A stretch of DNA of 64,000 bases from Archivesica marissinica (taxonomy: Eukaryota; Mollusca; Bivalvia; Venerida; Vesicomyidae), in contig CM026403.1 in assembly GCA_014843695.1 (NCBI GenBank), positions 6,095,281 to 6,159,280 of the forward strand, given 5' to 3'. This document shows, piece after piece, positions 12,300-26,580 of this stretch. A program made the position numbers and the translations under genes. Positions within the stretch are counted from its first letter, which is position 1. The number at the start of each line of letters is the position of its first letter. The notes under the pieces are model-generated. The model had not been told where the DNA came from and searched no databases. It worked only from the letters and a program-made list of their open reading frames with translations.

Positions 12300-12578
12300 G
12301 ATCTGTAGTGCAGTGGTAGCATGTTGGACTGGTAATCCAGGGATCACAGGTTTGATTCCCCGTCTGACCCTAATAAAATTAACAGCCTTTCAGATGGGAC
12401 ATTAAACCGAGGTCTCATGTCGGTACTTTACACTGTGCATGTAAAAGAACCAGAGGAGACTCTGGAATGTGTCTCTGTCTGTATCATTGCACTATCCTCC
12501 AAAAATCTAAAATGACTAATCTCTTCAGGAGGCGTCGCTCATATGGGCAACCGGTAGCAACGATAAATAAACGTAAAA
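12300..12578 (+). mobile_element. tRNA-derived SINE, family A, copy 1 (near full length)
   Basis: tRNA-like head: A-box-like TAGTGCAGTGGTAGCATG, anticodon arm TTGGA-CTGGTAA-TCCAG, B box AGGTTTGATTCC. The body holds taataaaattaacag, cagatgggacattaaacc, ctttacactgtgcatg, taaaagaaccagagg, ctctgtctgtatcattgcac, tatgggcaaccggtagcaac and ends A-rich. Two further copies are at 43895-44080 (+) and 63238-63512 (-), which defines a family. Confidence 0.9.
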
Positions 12579-13036
12579 CATACACATTGGAAAATGAAAG
12601 AAAAACATTTATCAAACCTTACTATTACAGATGAGAAGACCAAATATGTATAAATTTGAACAGCTATTGAATACGAATAATAAAGGAGAATTTATAAAAC
12701 TACATCAATTCATCAAATGCATACTTAGAATATAGGAAAAACCCCTGTCTATAATATATGTGCAACGGTAATAAAATAAATAGTTTCATTTTTCTCAGTA
12801 CGCAGAATGTGGCAATGTAAATTTTACTTATACTTTAGTTTGTTTAGAAATAGAACAGTTATATTATGTATATAAGATAACTACACACATAACGTAGTGT
12901 AAAATGTTGACTCTGGCATGTTTAACTAGCTAACTTATACATTTGCAGTGGAGATATACTATTCTACACTAAACCATAGTCATGTAATGGTTCACCATTG
13001 TTATATATGTATAATTATTATTAGTAGTATTATGAG

Positions 13037-13308
13037 TCCGCCTCCGTGGTCGAGTGGTTAAGGTCGCTGACTTGTAAAGTTGTATACCACTGTAACCTAT
13101 CATCACTGATGGTCACGGGTTCGAGCCCCGCTCAGGCCGTGTCTCATTTATATGAAAAAGTTGGCAGTTTCTTAAGGAGGTTGGTGCACCCAAGTACTGG
13201 TTAACCGCTGGAGCCTTCCCAGGAAAGGTGTTGTTAGGTAAACTGCCCGCCGGCGATATAGCCTAAAATGGTGCTGATGCAGGCGTAAAACCCGAAATAT
13301 AATAAATA
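13037..13308 (+). mobile_element. tRNA-derived SINE, family B, with target-site duplication
   Basis: The head reads TCCGTGGTCGAGTGGTTAAG, a type II (Ser/Leu-like) A box, and has a long variable part and a B box GGGTTCGAGCCCCG. The body contains ggttggtgcacccaagtac, ggagccttcccaggaaagg and ggcgatatagcctaaaatg, and it ends in an A-rich tail. Flanking copies tagtagtattatgag (13022-13036) and tagtaatattatgag (13309-13323) are a 15-bp target-site duplication with one mismatch. Confidence 0.92.
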
Positions 13309-13323
13309 TAGTAATATTATGAG

Positions 13324-14017
13324 CCGCATGTATTGTATTGATTGTAAAACCTCATTTATTCATGTATGTCATGAAATGAGAGAATAAAAGATATTTGACT
13401 TGACTATTAATTCAATGTGTTTCGCAATCGAGCTAAACAAATTTGTATACACTAATGTTTGAATAATACTAACACATTTATGTCTTTGAAGTGACATTCA
13501 TTAGTAGAATCACATTCAACACTTGCTAATTGCAAATATTATAAATTAATGTAATAAAATTGTGGATATTAACTGTGTTAAACTTGTATGTGTGATTGTT
13601 TCCTGTTCTTTGTGGATTATTGTATTACTATTATTAGCCACATCAATGTTCATAATGCAGGCCAGAATCTCATGTAGTCCCAGTAATATCTATGGATGTG
13701 GGAAAGATATGGCCACTACTTATCCACTGCATGATAGCTAAATGGCTGTCGTTTGTAGGGAGATATAGTAGTATATTTACCTAAATCTCTCTATAAAGGA
13801 AAGGGTTAACTAATTTGTTTGAAACTTGCTGTGCTAGTGTATTGAAGTGGTGACTTCGTGTCATCATGCCATTGTTTGTGAGTGGCATCATCAAGGTTCA
13901 TTCTAGGTCAGAATATTTGGGAGAAGTGAGAAATTGCGCGATCACGTTCTTAAATGGTGTTATTTAATAAATGTCAATGAAATAAGGTAAAGATGCACAG
14001 TATGACCATTAAATACA
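13324..14017. other. Non-coding DNA with a SINE family C 3' fragment
   Basis: 13424-13460 (gtttcgcaatcgagctaaa + caaatttgtat) matches the 3' end of the SINE at 59813-60049. The remainder is AT-rich with no recognised feature up to the start of the large array. Confidence 0.55.
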
Positions 14018-14639
14018 ACATTGAATAGAAGGAGTGCTTTATAATGGGCAAGTGTATCTTACTGGACAACATTGAATAGAAGGAGTGGTTTATAATGGGC
14101 CAGTGTATCTTACTGGACAACATTGAATAGAAGGAGTGGTTTATAATGGGCAGTGTATCTTACTGGACAACATTGAATAGAAGGAGTGGTTTATAATGGG
14201 CCAGTGTATCTTACTGGACAACATTGAATAGAAGGAGTGGTTTATAATGGGCAGTGTATCTTACTGGACAACATTGAATAGAAGGAGTGGTTTATAATGG
14301 GCCAGTGTATCTTACTGGCCAACATTTGAATAGAAGGAGTGGTTTATAATGGGCAGTGTATCTTACTGGACAACATTGAATAGAAGGAGTGGTTTATAAT
14401 GGGCCAGTGTATCTTACTGGACAACATTGAATAGAAGGAGTGGTTTATAATGGGCCAGTGTATCTTACTGGACAACATTGAATAGAAGGAGTGCTTTATA
14501 ATGGGCCAGTGTATCTTACTGGACAACATTGAATAGAAGGAGTGCTTTATATAGGGCCAGTGTATCTTACTGGACAACATTGAATAGAAGGAGTGCTTTA
14601 TATAGGGCCAGTGTATCTTACTGGATAACATTGAATAGA

Positions 14640-15030
14640 AGGAGTGCTTTATATTGGACCAGTGTATCTTACTGGACAACATTGAATAGAAGGAGTGTTT
14701 TATAATGGGGCCAGTGTATCTTACTGGACAACATTGAATAGAAGGTGTGCTTTATATTGGACCAGTGTATCTTACTGGACAACATTGAATAGAAGGAGTG
14801 CTTTATATTGGACCAGTGTATCTTACTGGACAACATTGAATAGAAGGAGTGCTTTATAATGCGACAGTGTATCTTACTGGACAACATTGAATAGAAGGAT
14901 TGCTTTATAATGGGCCAGTGTATCTTACTGGACAACATTGAATAGAAGGAGTGCTTTATATTGGACCAGTGTATCTTACTGGCCAACATTGAATAGAAGG
15001 AGTGCTTTATAATGGGGCCAGTGTATCTTA
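14640..15030. repeat. Higher-order block within the 51-bp array, copy 1
   Basis: The succession of marker units (gtgttttataatgggg, gaaggtgtgc, two tattggacc units, aatgcgacag, aggattgc, ctggccaac) recurs at a constant offset of 3053 bp at 17693-18083. A related but diverged version is at about 41650-42020. Confidence 0.92.
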
Positions 15031-17692
15031 CTGGACAACATTGAATAGAAGGAGTGGTTTATAATGGGCAGTGTATCTTACTGGACAACATTGAATAGAA
15101 GGAGTGCTTTATAATGGGACAGTGTATCTTACTGGACAACATTGAATAGAAGGAGTGGTTTATAATGGGCCAGTGTATCTTACTGGACAACATTGAATAG
15201 AAGGAGTGCTTTATAATGGGCAGTGTATCTTATTGGACAACATTGAATAGAAGGAGTGGTTTATAATGTGCAGTGTATCTTACTGGACAACATTGAATAG
15301 AAGGAGTGGTTTATAATGGGCAGTGTATCTTACTGGACAACATTGAATAGGAGTGGTTTATAATGGGCCAGTGTATCTTACTGGACAACATTGAATAGAA
15401 GGAGTGGTTTATAATGGGCAGTGTATCTTACTGGACAACATTGAATAGAAGGAGTGGTTTACAATGGGCCAGTGTATCTTACTGGACAACATTGAATAGA
15501 AGGAGTGGTTTATAATGGGCAGTGTATCTTACTGGACAACATTGAATAGAAGGAGTGGTTTATAATGGGCCAGTGTATCTTACTGGCCAACATTTGAATA
15601 GAAGGAGTGGTTTATAATGGGCAGTGTATCTTACTGGACAACATTGAATAGAAGGAGTGGTTTATAATGGGCCAGTGTATCTTACTGGACAACATTGAAT
15701 AGAAGGAGTGGTTTATAATGGGCCAGTGTATCTTACTGGACAACATTGAATAGAAGGAGTGGTTTATAATGGGGTCAGTGTATCTTACTGGACAACATTG
15801 AATAGAAGGAGTGGTTTATAATAGGCCAGTGTATCTTACTGGACAACATTGAATAGAAGGAGTGGTTTATAATGGGCAGTGTATCTTACTGGACAACATT
15901 GAATAGAAGGAGTGGTTTATAATGGGCCAGTGTATCTTACTGGCCAACATTTGAATAGAAGGAGTGGTTTATAATGGGCAGTGTATCTTACTGGACAACA
16001 TTGAATAGAAGGAGTGGTTTATAATGGGCCAGTGTATCTTACTGGACAACATTGAATAGAAGGAGTGGTTTATAATGGGCAGTGTATCTTACTGGACAAC
16101 ATTGAATAGAAGGAGTGGTTTATAATGGGCCAGTGTATCTTACTGGCCAACATTTGAATAGAAGGAGTGGTTTATAATGGGCAGTGTATCTTACTGGACA
16201 ACATTGAATAGAAGGAGTGGTTTATAATGGGCCAGTGTATCTTACTGGACAACATTGAATAGAAGGAGTGGTTTATAATGGGCCAGTGTATCTTACTGGA
16301 CAACATTGAATAGAAGGAGTGGTTTATAATGGGGCAGTGTATCTTACTGGACAACATTGAATAGAAGGAGTGGTTTATAATGGGCCAGTGTATCTTACTG
16401 GACAACATTGAATAGAAGGAGTGGTTTATAATGGGCCAGTGTATCTTACTGGACAACATTGAATAGAAGGAGTGGTTTATAATGGGCAGTGTATCTTACT
16501 GGACAACATTGAATAGAAGGAGTGGTTTATAATGGGCCAGTGTATCTTACTGGACAACATTGAATAGAAGGAGTGGTTTATAATGGGCAGTGTATCTTAC
16601 TGGACAACATTGAATAGAAGGAGTGGTTTATAATGGGCCAGTGTATCTTACTGGCCAACATTTGAATAGAAGGAGTGGTTTATAATGGGCAGTGTATCTT
16701 ACTGGACAACATTGAATAGAAGGAGTGGTTTATAATGGGCCAGTGTATCTTACTGGACAACATTGAATAGAAGGAGTGGTTTATAATGGGCCAGTGTATC
16801 TTACTGGACAACATTTGAATAGAAGGAGTGCTTTATAATGGGGCCAGTGTATCTTACTGGACAACATTGAATAGAAGGAGTGCTTTATAATGGGCCAGTG
16901 TATCTTACTGGACAACATTGAATAGAAGGAGTGCTTTATATAGGGCCAGTGTATCTTACTGGACAACATTGAATAGAATGAGTGGTTTATAATGGGCCAG
17001 TGTATCTTACTGGACAACATTGAATAGAAGGAGTGGTTTATAATGGGCCAGTGTATCTTACTGGACAACATTGAATAGAAGGAGTGGTTTATAATGGGCA
17101 GTGTATCTTACTGGACAACATTGAATAGAAGGAGTGGTTTATAATGGGCCAGTGTATCTTACTGGACAACATTGAATAGAAGGAGTGGTTTATAATGGGC
17201 CAGTGTATCTTACTGGACAACATTGAATAGAAGGAGTGCTTTATAATGGGCCAGTGTATCTTACTGGACAACATTGAATAGAAGGAGTGCTTTATATAGG
17301 GCCAGTGTATCTTACTGGACAACATTGAATAGAATGAGTGGTTTATAATGGGCCAGTGTATCTTACTGGACAACATTGAATAGAAGGAGTGGTTTATAAT
17401 GGGCCAGTGTATCTTACTGGACAACATTTGAATAGAAGGAGTGCTTTATAATGGGGCCAGTGTATCTTACTGGACAACATTGAATAGAAGGAGTGCTTTA
17501 TAATGGGCCAGTGTATCTTACTGGACAACATTGAATAGAAGGAGTGCTTTATATAGGGCCAGTGTATCTTACTGGACAACATTGAATAGAATGAGTGCTT
17601 TATATAGGGCCAGTGTATCTTACTGGACAACATTGAATAGAAGGAGTGCTTTATAATGGGCCAGTGTATCTTACTGGACAACATTGAATAGA

Positions 17693-18083
17693 AGGAGTGC
17701 TTTATATTGGACCAGTGTATCTTACTGGACAACATTGAATAGAAGGAGTGTTTTATAATGGGGCCAGTGTATCTTACTGGACAACATTGAATAGAAGGTG
17801 TGCTTTATATTGGACCAGTGTATCTTACTGGACAACATTGAATAGAAGGAGTGCTTTATATTGGACCAGTGTATCTTACTGGACAACATTGAATAGAAGG
17901 AGTGCTTTATAATGCGACAGTGTATCTTACTGGACAACATTGAATAGAAGGATTGCTTTATAATGGGCCAGTGTATCTTACTGGACAACATTGAATAGAA
18001 GGAGTGCTTTATATTGGACCAGTGTATCTTACTGGCCAACATTGAATAGAAGGAGTGCTTTATAATGGGGCCAGTGTATCTTA
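17693..18083. repeat. Higher-order block within the 51-bp array, copy 2
   Basis: Same ordered variants as 14640-15030 (gaaggtgtgc at 17794 against 14741; gcgacag at 17914 against 14861), with no indel between the two marker pairs. Confidence 0.92.
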
Positions 18084-20704
18084 CTGGCCAACATTGAATA
18101 GAAGGAGTGCTTTATAATGGGGCCAGTGTATCTTACTGGACAACATTGAATAGAAGGAGTGGTTTATAATGGGCAGTGTATCTTACTGGACAACATTGAA
18201 TAGAAGGAGTGCTTTATAATGGGACAGTGTATCTTACTGGACAACATTGAATAGAAGGAGTGGTTTATAATGGGCCAGTGTATCTTACTGGACAACATTT
18301 GAATAGAAGGAGTGCTTTATAATGGGGCCAGTGTATCTTACTGGACAACATTGAATAGAAGGAGTGGTTTATAATGGGCAGTGTATCTTACTGGACAACA
18401 TTGAATAGAAGGAGTGGTTTATAATGGGCCAGTGTATCTTACTGGACAACATTGAATAGAAGGAGTGGTTTATAATGGGCAGTGTATCTTACTGGACAAC
18501 ATTGAATAGAAGGAGTGGTTTATAATGGGCAGTGTATCTTACTGGACAACATTGAATAGAAGGAGTGGTTTATAATGGGCAGTGTATCTTACTGGACAAC
18601 ATTGAATAGGAGTGGTTTATAATGGGCCAGTGTATCTTACTGGACAACATTGAATAGAAGGAGTGGTTTATAATGGGCCAGTGTATCTTACTGGACAACA
18701 TTGAATAGAAGGAGTGCTTTATAATGGGCCAGTGTATCTTACTGGACAACATTGAATAGAAGGAGTGCTTTATAATGGGCCAGTGTATCTTACTGGACAA
18801 CATTGAATAGAAGGAGTGCTTTATAATGGGGCCAGTGTATCTTACTGGACAACATTGAATAGAAGGAGTGCTTTATAATGGGCCAGTGTATCTTACTGGA
18901 CAACATTGAATAGAAGGAGTGGTTTATAATGGGCCAGTGTATCTTACTGGACAACATTGAATAGAAGGAGTGGTTTATAATGGGCAGTGTATCTTACTGG
19001 ACAACATTGAATAGAAGGAGTGGTTTATAATGGGCCAGTGTATCTTACTGGACAACATTGAATAGAAGGAGTGGTTTATAATGGGCCAGTGTATCTTACT
19101 GGACAACATTGAATAGAAGGAGTGGTTTATAATGGGGTCAGTGTATCTTACTGGACAACATTGAATAGAAGGAGTGGTTTATAATGGGCCAGTGTATCTT
19201 ACTGGACAACATTGAATAGAAGGAGTGGTTTATAATGGGCCAGTGTATCTTACTGGACAACATTGAATAGAAGGAGTGGTTTATAATGGGCAGTGTATCT
19301 TACTGGACAACATTGAATAGAAGGAGTGGTTTATAATGGACAGTGTATCTTACTGGACAACATTGAATAGAAGGAGTGGTTTATAATGGGCAGTGTATCT
19401 TACTGGACAACATTGAATAGAAGGAGTGCTTTATAATGGGCCAGTGTATCTTACTGGACAACATTGAATAGAAGGAGTGGTTTATAATGGGCCAGTGTAT
19501 CTTACTGGACAACATTGAATAGAAGGAGTGGTTTATAATGGGCCAGTGTATCTTACTGGACAACATTGAATAGAAGGAGTGGTTTATAATGGGCCAGTGT
19601 ATCTTACTGGACAACATTTGAATAGAAGGAGTGCTTTATAATGGGGCCAGTGTATTCTACTGGACAACATTGAATAGAAGGAGTGCTTTATAATGGGCCA
19701 GTGTATCTTACTGGACAACATTGAATAGAAGGAGTGCTTTATATAGGGCCAGTGTATCTTACTGGACAACATTGAATAGAAGGAGTGCTTTATATAGGGC
19801 CAGTGTATCTTACTGGACAACATTGAATAGAAGGAGTGCTTTATAATGGGCCAGTGTATCTTACTGGACAACATTGAATAGAAGGAGTATTTTATAATGG
19901 GGCCAGTGTATCTTACTGGACAACATTGAATAGAAGGAGTGCTTTATATTGGACCAGTGTATCTTACTGGACAACATTGAATAGAAGGAGTGTTTTATAA
20001 TGGGGCCAGTGTATCTTACTGGACAACATTGTATAGAAGGAGTGCTTTATATTGGACCAGTCTATCTTACTGGACAACATTGAATAGAAGGAGTGCTTTA
20101 TATTGGACCAGTGTATCTTACTGGACAACATTGAATAGAAGGAGTGCTTTATAATGGGACAGTGTATCTTACTGGACAACATTGAATAGAAGGAGTGGTT
20201 TATAATGGGCCAGTGTATCTTACTGGACAACATTGAATAGAAGGAGTGGTTTATAATGGGCAGTGTATCTTACTGGACAACATTGAATAGAAGGAGTGGT
20301 TTATAATGGGCCAGTGTATCTTACTGGCCACATTGAATAGAAGGAGTGGTTTATAATGGGCAGTGTATCTTACTGGACAACATTGAATAGAAGGAGTGGT
20401 TTATAATGGGCCAGTGTATCTTACTGGACAACATTGAATAGAAGGAGTGGTTTATAATGGGCCAGTGTATCTTACTGGACAACATTGAATAGAAGGAGTG
20501 CTTTATAATGGGCCAGTGTATCTTACTGGACAACATTGAATAGAAGGAGTGCTTTATAATGGCCAGTGTATCTTACTGGACAACATTGAATAGAAGGAGT
20601 GCTTTATAATGGGCCAGTGTATCTTACTGGACACATTGAATAGGAGTGCTTTATATTGGGCCAGTGTATCTTACTGGACAACATTGAATAGGAGTGTTTA
20701 TAAT

Positions 20705-21455
20705 GGGCCAGTGTATCTTACTGGACACATTGAATAGGAGTGCTATATAATGGGCCAGTGTATCTTACTGGACAACATTGAATAGGAGTGCTTTATAATG
20801 GGCCAGTGTATCTTACTGGACACATTGAATAGGAGTGCTATATAATGGGCCAGTGTATCTTACTGGACACATTGAATAGGAGTGCTTTATAATGGGCCAG
20901 TGTATCTTACTGGACACATTGAATAGGAGTGCTATATAATGGGCCAGTGTATCTTACTGGACAACATTGAATAGGAGTGCTTTATAATGGGCCAGTGTAT
21001 CTTACTGGACACATTGAATAGGAGTGCTATATAATGGGCCAGTGTATCTTACTGGACACATTGAATAGGAGTGCTTTATAATGGGCCAGTGTATCTTACT
21101 GGACACATTGAATAGGAGTGCTATATAATGGGCCAGTGTATCTTACTGGACAACATTGAACAGGAGTGCTTTATAATGGGCCAGTGTATCTTACTGGACA
21201 ACATTGAATAGGAGTGCGTTATAATGGGCCAGTGTATCTTACTGGACAACATTGAATAGAAGGAGTGCTTTATAATGGGCCAGTGTATATTACTGGACAC
21301 ATTGAATAGGAGTGCTTTATAATGGGCCAGTATATCTTACTGGACAACATTGAATAGGAGTGCTTTATAATGGGCCAGTGTATCTTACTGGACAACATTG
21401 AATAGAAGGAGTGCTTTATAATGGGCCAGTTTATATTACTGGACACATTGAATAG
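20705..21455. repeat. 750-bp higher-order block of short (46-47 bp) units, copy 1
   Basis: Made mainly of the short unit gacacattgaataggagtg with alternating gctttataatg and gctatataatg. Rare markers caggagtgct (21161), gagtgcgtta, agtatatct and ccagtttatattac recur in the same order 14380 bp downstream. Confidence 0.93.
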
Positions 21456-24400
21456 AAGGAGTGCTTTATAATGGGCAGTGTATCTTACTGGACACATTGA
21501 ATAGGAGTGCTTTATAATGGGCAGTGTATCTTACTGGACAACATTGAATAGAAGGAGTGCTTTATAATGGGCCAGTGTATCTTACTGGACAACATTGAAT
21601 AGAAGGAGTGGTTTATAATGGGCAGTGTATCTTACTGGACAACATTGAATAGAAGGAGTGTTTTATAATGGGCCAGTGTATCTTACTGGACAACATTGAA
21701 TAGAAGGTGGTTTATAATGGGCCAGTGTATCTTACTGGACAACATTGAATAGAAGGAGTGGTTTATAATGGGTCAGTGTATCTTACTGGACAACATTGAA
21801 TAGAAGGAGTGGTTTATAATGGGCCAGTGTATCTTACTGGACAACATTGAATAGAAGGAGTGTTTATAATGGGCAGTGTATCTTACTGGACAACATTGAA
21901 TAGAAGGAGTGGTTTATAATGGGCCAGTGTATCTTACTGGCCAACATTGAATAGAAGGAGTGGTTTATAATGGGACAACATTGAATAGAAGGAGTGGTTT
22001 ATAATGGGCCAGTGTATCTTACTGGACAACATTGAATAGAAGGAGTGGTTTATAATGGGCAGTGTATCTTACTGGACAACATTGAATAGAAGGAGTGGTT
22101 TATAATGGGCCAGTGTATCTTACTGGCCAACATTGAATAGAAGGAGTGGTTTATAATGGGCAGTGTATCTTACTGGACAACATTGAATAGAAGGAGTGGT
22201 TTATAATGGGCCAGTGTATCTTACTGGACAACATTGAATAGAAGGAGTGGTTTATAATGGGCCAGTGTATCTTACTGGACAACATTGAATAGAAGGAGTG
22301 GTTTATAATGGGGTCAGTGTATCTTACTGGACAACATTGAATAGAAGGAGTGGTTTATAATGGGCCAGTGTATCTTACTGGACAACATTGAATAGAAGTA
22401 GTGGTTTATAATGGGCCAGTGTATCTTACTGGACAACATTGAATAGAAGGAGTGGTTTATAATGGGCAGTGTATCTTACTGGACAACATTGAATAGAAGG
22501 AGTGGTTTATAATGGGCCAGTGTATCTTACTGGACAACATTGAATAGAAGGAGTGGTTTATAATGGGCAGTGTATCTTACTGGACAACATTGAATAGAAG
22601 GAGTGGTTTATAATGGGCCAGTGTATCTTACTGGCCAACATTTGAATAGAAGGAGTGGTTTATAATGGGCAGTGTATCTTACTGGACAACATTGAATAGA
22701 AGGAGTGGTTTATAATGGGCCAGTGTATCTTACTGGACAACATTGAATAGAAGGAGTGGTTTATAATGGGCCAGTGTATCTTACTGGACAACATTTGAAT
22801 AGAAGGAGTGCTTTATAATGGGGCCAGTGTATCTTACTGGACAACATTGAATAGAAGGAGTGCTTTATAATGGGCCAGTGTATCTTACTGGACAACATTG
22901 AATAGAAGGAGTGCGTTATATAGGGCCAGTGTATCTTACTGGACAACATTGAATAGAATGAGTGGTTTATAATGGGCCAGTGTATCTTACTGGACAACAT
23001 TGAATAGAAGGAGTGGTTTATAATGGGCCAGTGTATCTTACTGGACAACATTGAATAGAAGGAGTGGTTTATAATGGGCAGTGTATCTTACTGGACAACA
23101 TTGAATAGAAGGAGTGGTTTATAATGGGCCAGTGTATCTTACTGGACAACATTGAATAGAAGGAGTGGTTTATATTGGACCAGTGTATCTTACTGGACAA
23201 CATTGAATAGAAGGAGTGCTTTATATTGGACCAGTGTATCTTACTGGACAACATTGAATAGAAGGAGTGCTTTATAATGGGACAGTGTATCTTACTGGAC
23301 AACATTGAATAGAAGGAGTGCTTTATATTGGACCAGTGTATCTTACTGGACAACATTGAATAGAAGGAGTGCTTTATAATGGGCCAGTGTATCTTACTGG
23401 ACAACATTGAATAGACGGAGTGCTTTATAATGGGCCAGTGTATCTTACTGGACAACATTGAATAGAATGAGTGCTTTATAATGGGGCCAGTGTATCTTAC
23501 TGGACAACATTGAATAGAAGGAGTGCTTTATAATGGGCCAGTGTATCTTACTGGACAACATTGAATAGAAGGAGTGGTTTATAATGGGCTAGTGTATCTT
23601 ACTGGACAACATTGAATAGAAGGAGTGGTTTATAATGGGCAGTGTATCTTACTGGACAACATTGAATAGAAGGAGTGGTTTATAATGGGCAGTGTATCTT
23701 ACTGGACAACATTGAATAGAAGGAGTGGTTTATAATGGGCAGTGTATCTTACTGGACAACATTTGAATAGAGTGCTTTATAATGGGCCAGTGTATCTTAC
23801 TGGACAACATTGAATAGAAGGAGTGTTTTATAATGGGCCAGTGTATCTTACTGGACAACATTGAATAGAAGGAGTGGTTTATAATGGGCAGTGTATCTTA
23901 CTGGACAACATTGAATAGAAGGAGTGGTTTTATAATGGGCCTGTGTATTTACTGGACTCATTGAATAGGAGTGCTTTATAATGTGCCTGTGTATCTTACT
24001 GGACAACATTGAATAGAAGGAGTGTTTATAATGGGCCTGTGTATCTTACTGGCAACATTTGAATAGAAGGAGTGGTTTATAATGGGCCTGTGTATCTTAC
24101 TGGACAACATTGAATAGAAGGAGTGGTTTATAATGGGCCAGTGTATCTTACTGGACAACATTGAATAGAAGGAGTGGTTTATAATGGGCCAGTGTATCTT
24201 ACTGGACAACATTGAATAGAAGGAGTGGTTTATAATGGGCCAGTGTATCTTACTGGACAACATTGAATAGAAGGAGTGGTTTATAATAGGCCAGTGTATC
24301 TTACTGGACAACATTGAATAGAAGGAGTGGTTTATAATGGGCAGTGTATCTTACTGGACAACATTGAATAGAAGGAGTGGTTTATAATGGGCCAGTGTAT

Positions 24401-25580
24401 CTTACTGGCCAACATTTGAATAGAAGGAGTGGTTTATAATGGGCAGTGTATCTTACTGGACAACATTGAATAGGAGTGGTTTATAATAGGCCAGTGTATC
24501 TTACTGGACAACATTGAATAGAAGGAGTGGTTTATAATGGGCAGTGTATCTTACTGGACAACATTGAATAGAAGGAGTGGTTTATAATGGGCCAGTGTAT
24601 CTTACTGGCCAACATTGAATAGAAGGAGTGGTTTATAATGGGCAGTGTATCTTACTGGACAACATTGAATAGAAGGAGTGGTTTATAATGGGCCAGTGTA
24701 TCTTACTGGACAACATTGAATAGAAGGAGTGGTTTATAATGGGCCAGTGTATCTTACTGGACAACATTGAATAGAAGGAGTGGTTTATAATGGGGTCAGT
24801 GTATCTTACTGGACAACATTGAATAGAAGGAGTGGTTTATAATGGGCCAGTGTATCTTACTGGACAACATTGAATAGAAGGAGTGGTTTATAATGGGCCA
24901 GTGTATCTTACTGGACAACATTGAATAGAAGGAGTGGTTTATAATGGGCAGTGTATCTTACTGGACAACATTGAATAGAAGGAGTGGTTTATAATGGGCC
25001 AGTGTATCTTACTGGACAACATTGAATAGAAGGAGTGGTTTATAATGGGCAGTGTATCTTACTGGACAACATTGAATAGAAGGAGTGGTTTATAATGGGC
25101 ATGTATCTTACTGGCAACATTGAATAGAAGGAGTGGTTTATAATGGGCAGTGTATCTTACTGGACAACATTGAATAGAAGGAGTGGTTTATAATGGTCCA
25201 GTGTATCTTACTGGACAATATTGAATAGAAGGAGTGGTTTATAATGGGCCAGTGTATCTTACTGGACAACATTTGAATAGAAGGAGTGCTTTATAATGGG
25301 GCCAGTGTATCTTACTGGACAACATTGAATAGAAGGAGTGCTTTATAATGGGCCAGTGTATCTTACTGGACAACATTGAATAGAAGGAGTGCGTTATATA
25401 GGGCCAGTGTATCTTACTGGACAACATTGAATAGAATGAGTGGTTTATAATGGGCCAGTGTATCTTACTGGACAACATTGAATAGAAGGAGTGGTTTATA
25501 ATGGGCCAGTGTATCTTACTGGACAACATTGAATAGAAGGAGTGGTTTATAATGGGCCAGTGTATCTTACTGGCCAACAT

Positions 25581-26580
25581 NNNNNNNNNNNNNNNNNNNN
25601 NNNNNNNNNNNNNNNNNNNNNNNNNNNNNNNNNNNNNNNNNNNNNNNNNNNNNNNNNNNNNNNNNNNNNNNNNNNNNNNNNNNNNNNNNNNNNNNNNNNN
25701 NNNNNNNNNNNNNNNNNNNNNNNNNNNNNNNNNNNNNNNNNNNNNNNNNNNNNNNNNNNNNNNNNNNNNNNNNNNNNNNNNNNNNNNNNNNNNNNNNNNN
25801 NNNNNNNNNNNNNNNNNNNNNNNNNNNNNNNNNNNNNNNNNNNNNNNNNNNNNNNNNNNNNNNNNNNNNNNNNNNNNNNNNNNNNNNNNNNNNNNNNNNN
25901 NNNNNNNNNNNNNNNNNNNNNNNNNNNNNNNNNNNNNNNNNNNNNNNNNNNNNNNNNNNNNNNNNNNNNNNNNNNNNNNNNNNNNNNNNNNNNNNNNNNN
26001 NNNNNNNNNNNNNNNNNNNNNNNNNNNNNNNNNNNNNNNNNNNNNNNNNNNNNNNNNNNNNNNNNNNNNNNNNNNNNNNNNNNNNNNNNNNNNNNNNNNN
26101 NNNNNNNNNNNNNNNNNNNNNNNNNNNNNNNNNNNNNNNNNNNNNNNNNNNNNNNNNNNNNNNNNNNNNNNNNNNNNNNNNNNNNNNNNNNNNNNNNNNN
26201 NNNNNNNNNNNNNNNNNNNNNNNNNNNNNNNNNNNNNNNNNNNNNNNNNNNNNNNNNNNNNNNNNNNNNNNNNNNNNNNNNNNNNNNNNNNNNNNNNNNN
26301 NNNNNNNNNNNNNNNNNNNNNNNNNNNNNNNNNNNNNNNNNNNNNNNNNNNNNNNNNNNNNNNNNNNNNNNNNNNNNNNNNNNNNNNNNNNNNNNNNNNN
26401 NNNNNNNNNNNNNNNNNNNNNNNNNNNNNNNNNNNNNNNNNNNNNNNNNNNNNNNNNNNNNNNNNNNNNNNNNNNNNNNNNNNNNNNNNNNNNNNNNNNN
26501 NNNNNNNNNNNNNNNNNNNNNNNNNNNNNNNNNNNNNNNNNNNNNNNNNNNNNNNNNNNNNNNNNNNNNNNNNNNNNNNN
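25581..26580. other. Assembly gap, 1000 N
   Basis: Exactly 1000 N characters inside the array. A round number usually marks a gap of unknown size, so the real array length is uncertain. Units just right of the gap (26580-27480) are unusually error-rich, with many single-base deletions. Confidence 0.99.

Noticed and set aside
13037..13140. Functional tRNA-Ser or tRNA-Leu gene
   Set aside because: It has A and B boxes, but poor stems, a SINE body and a target-site duplication around the whole element.
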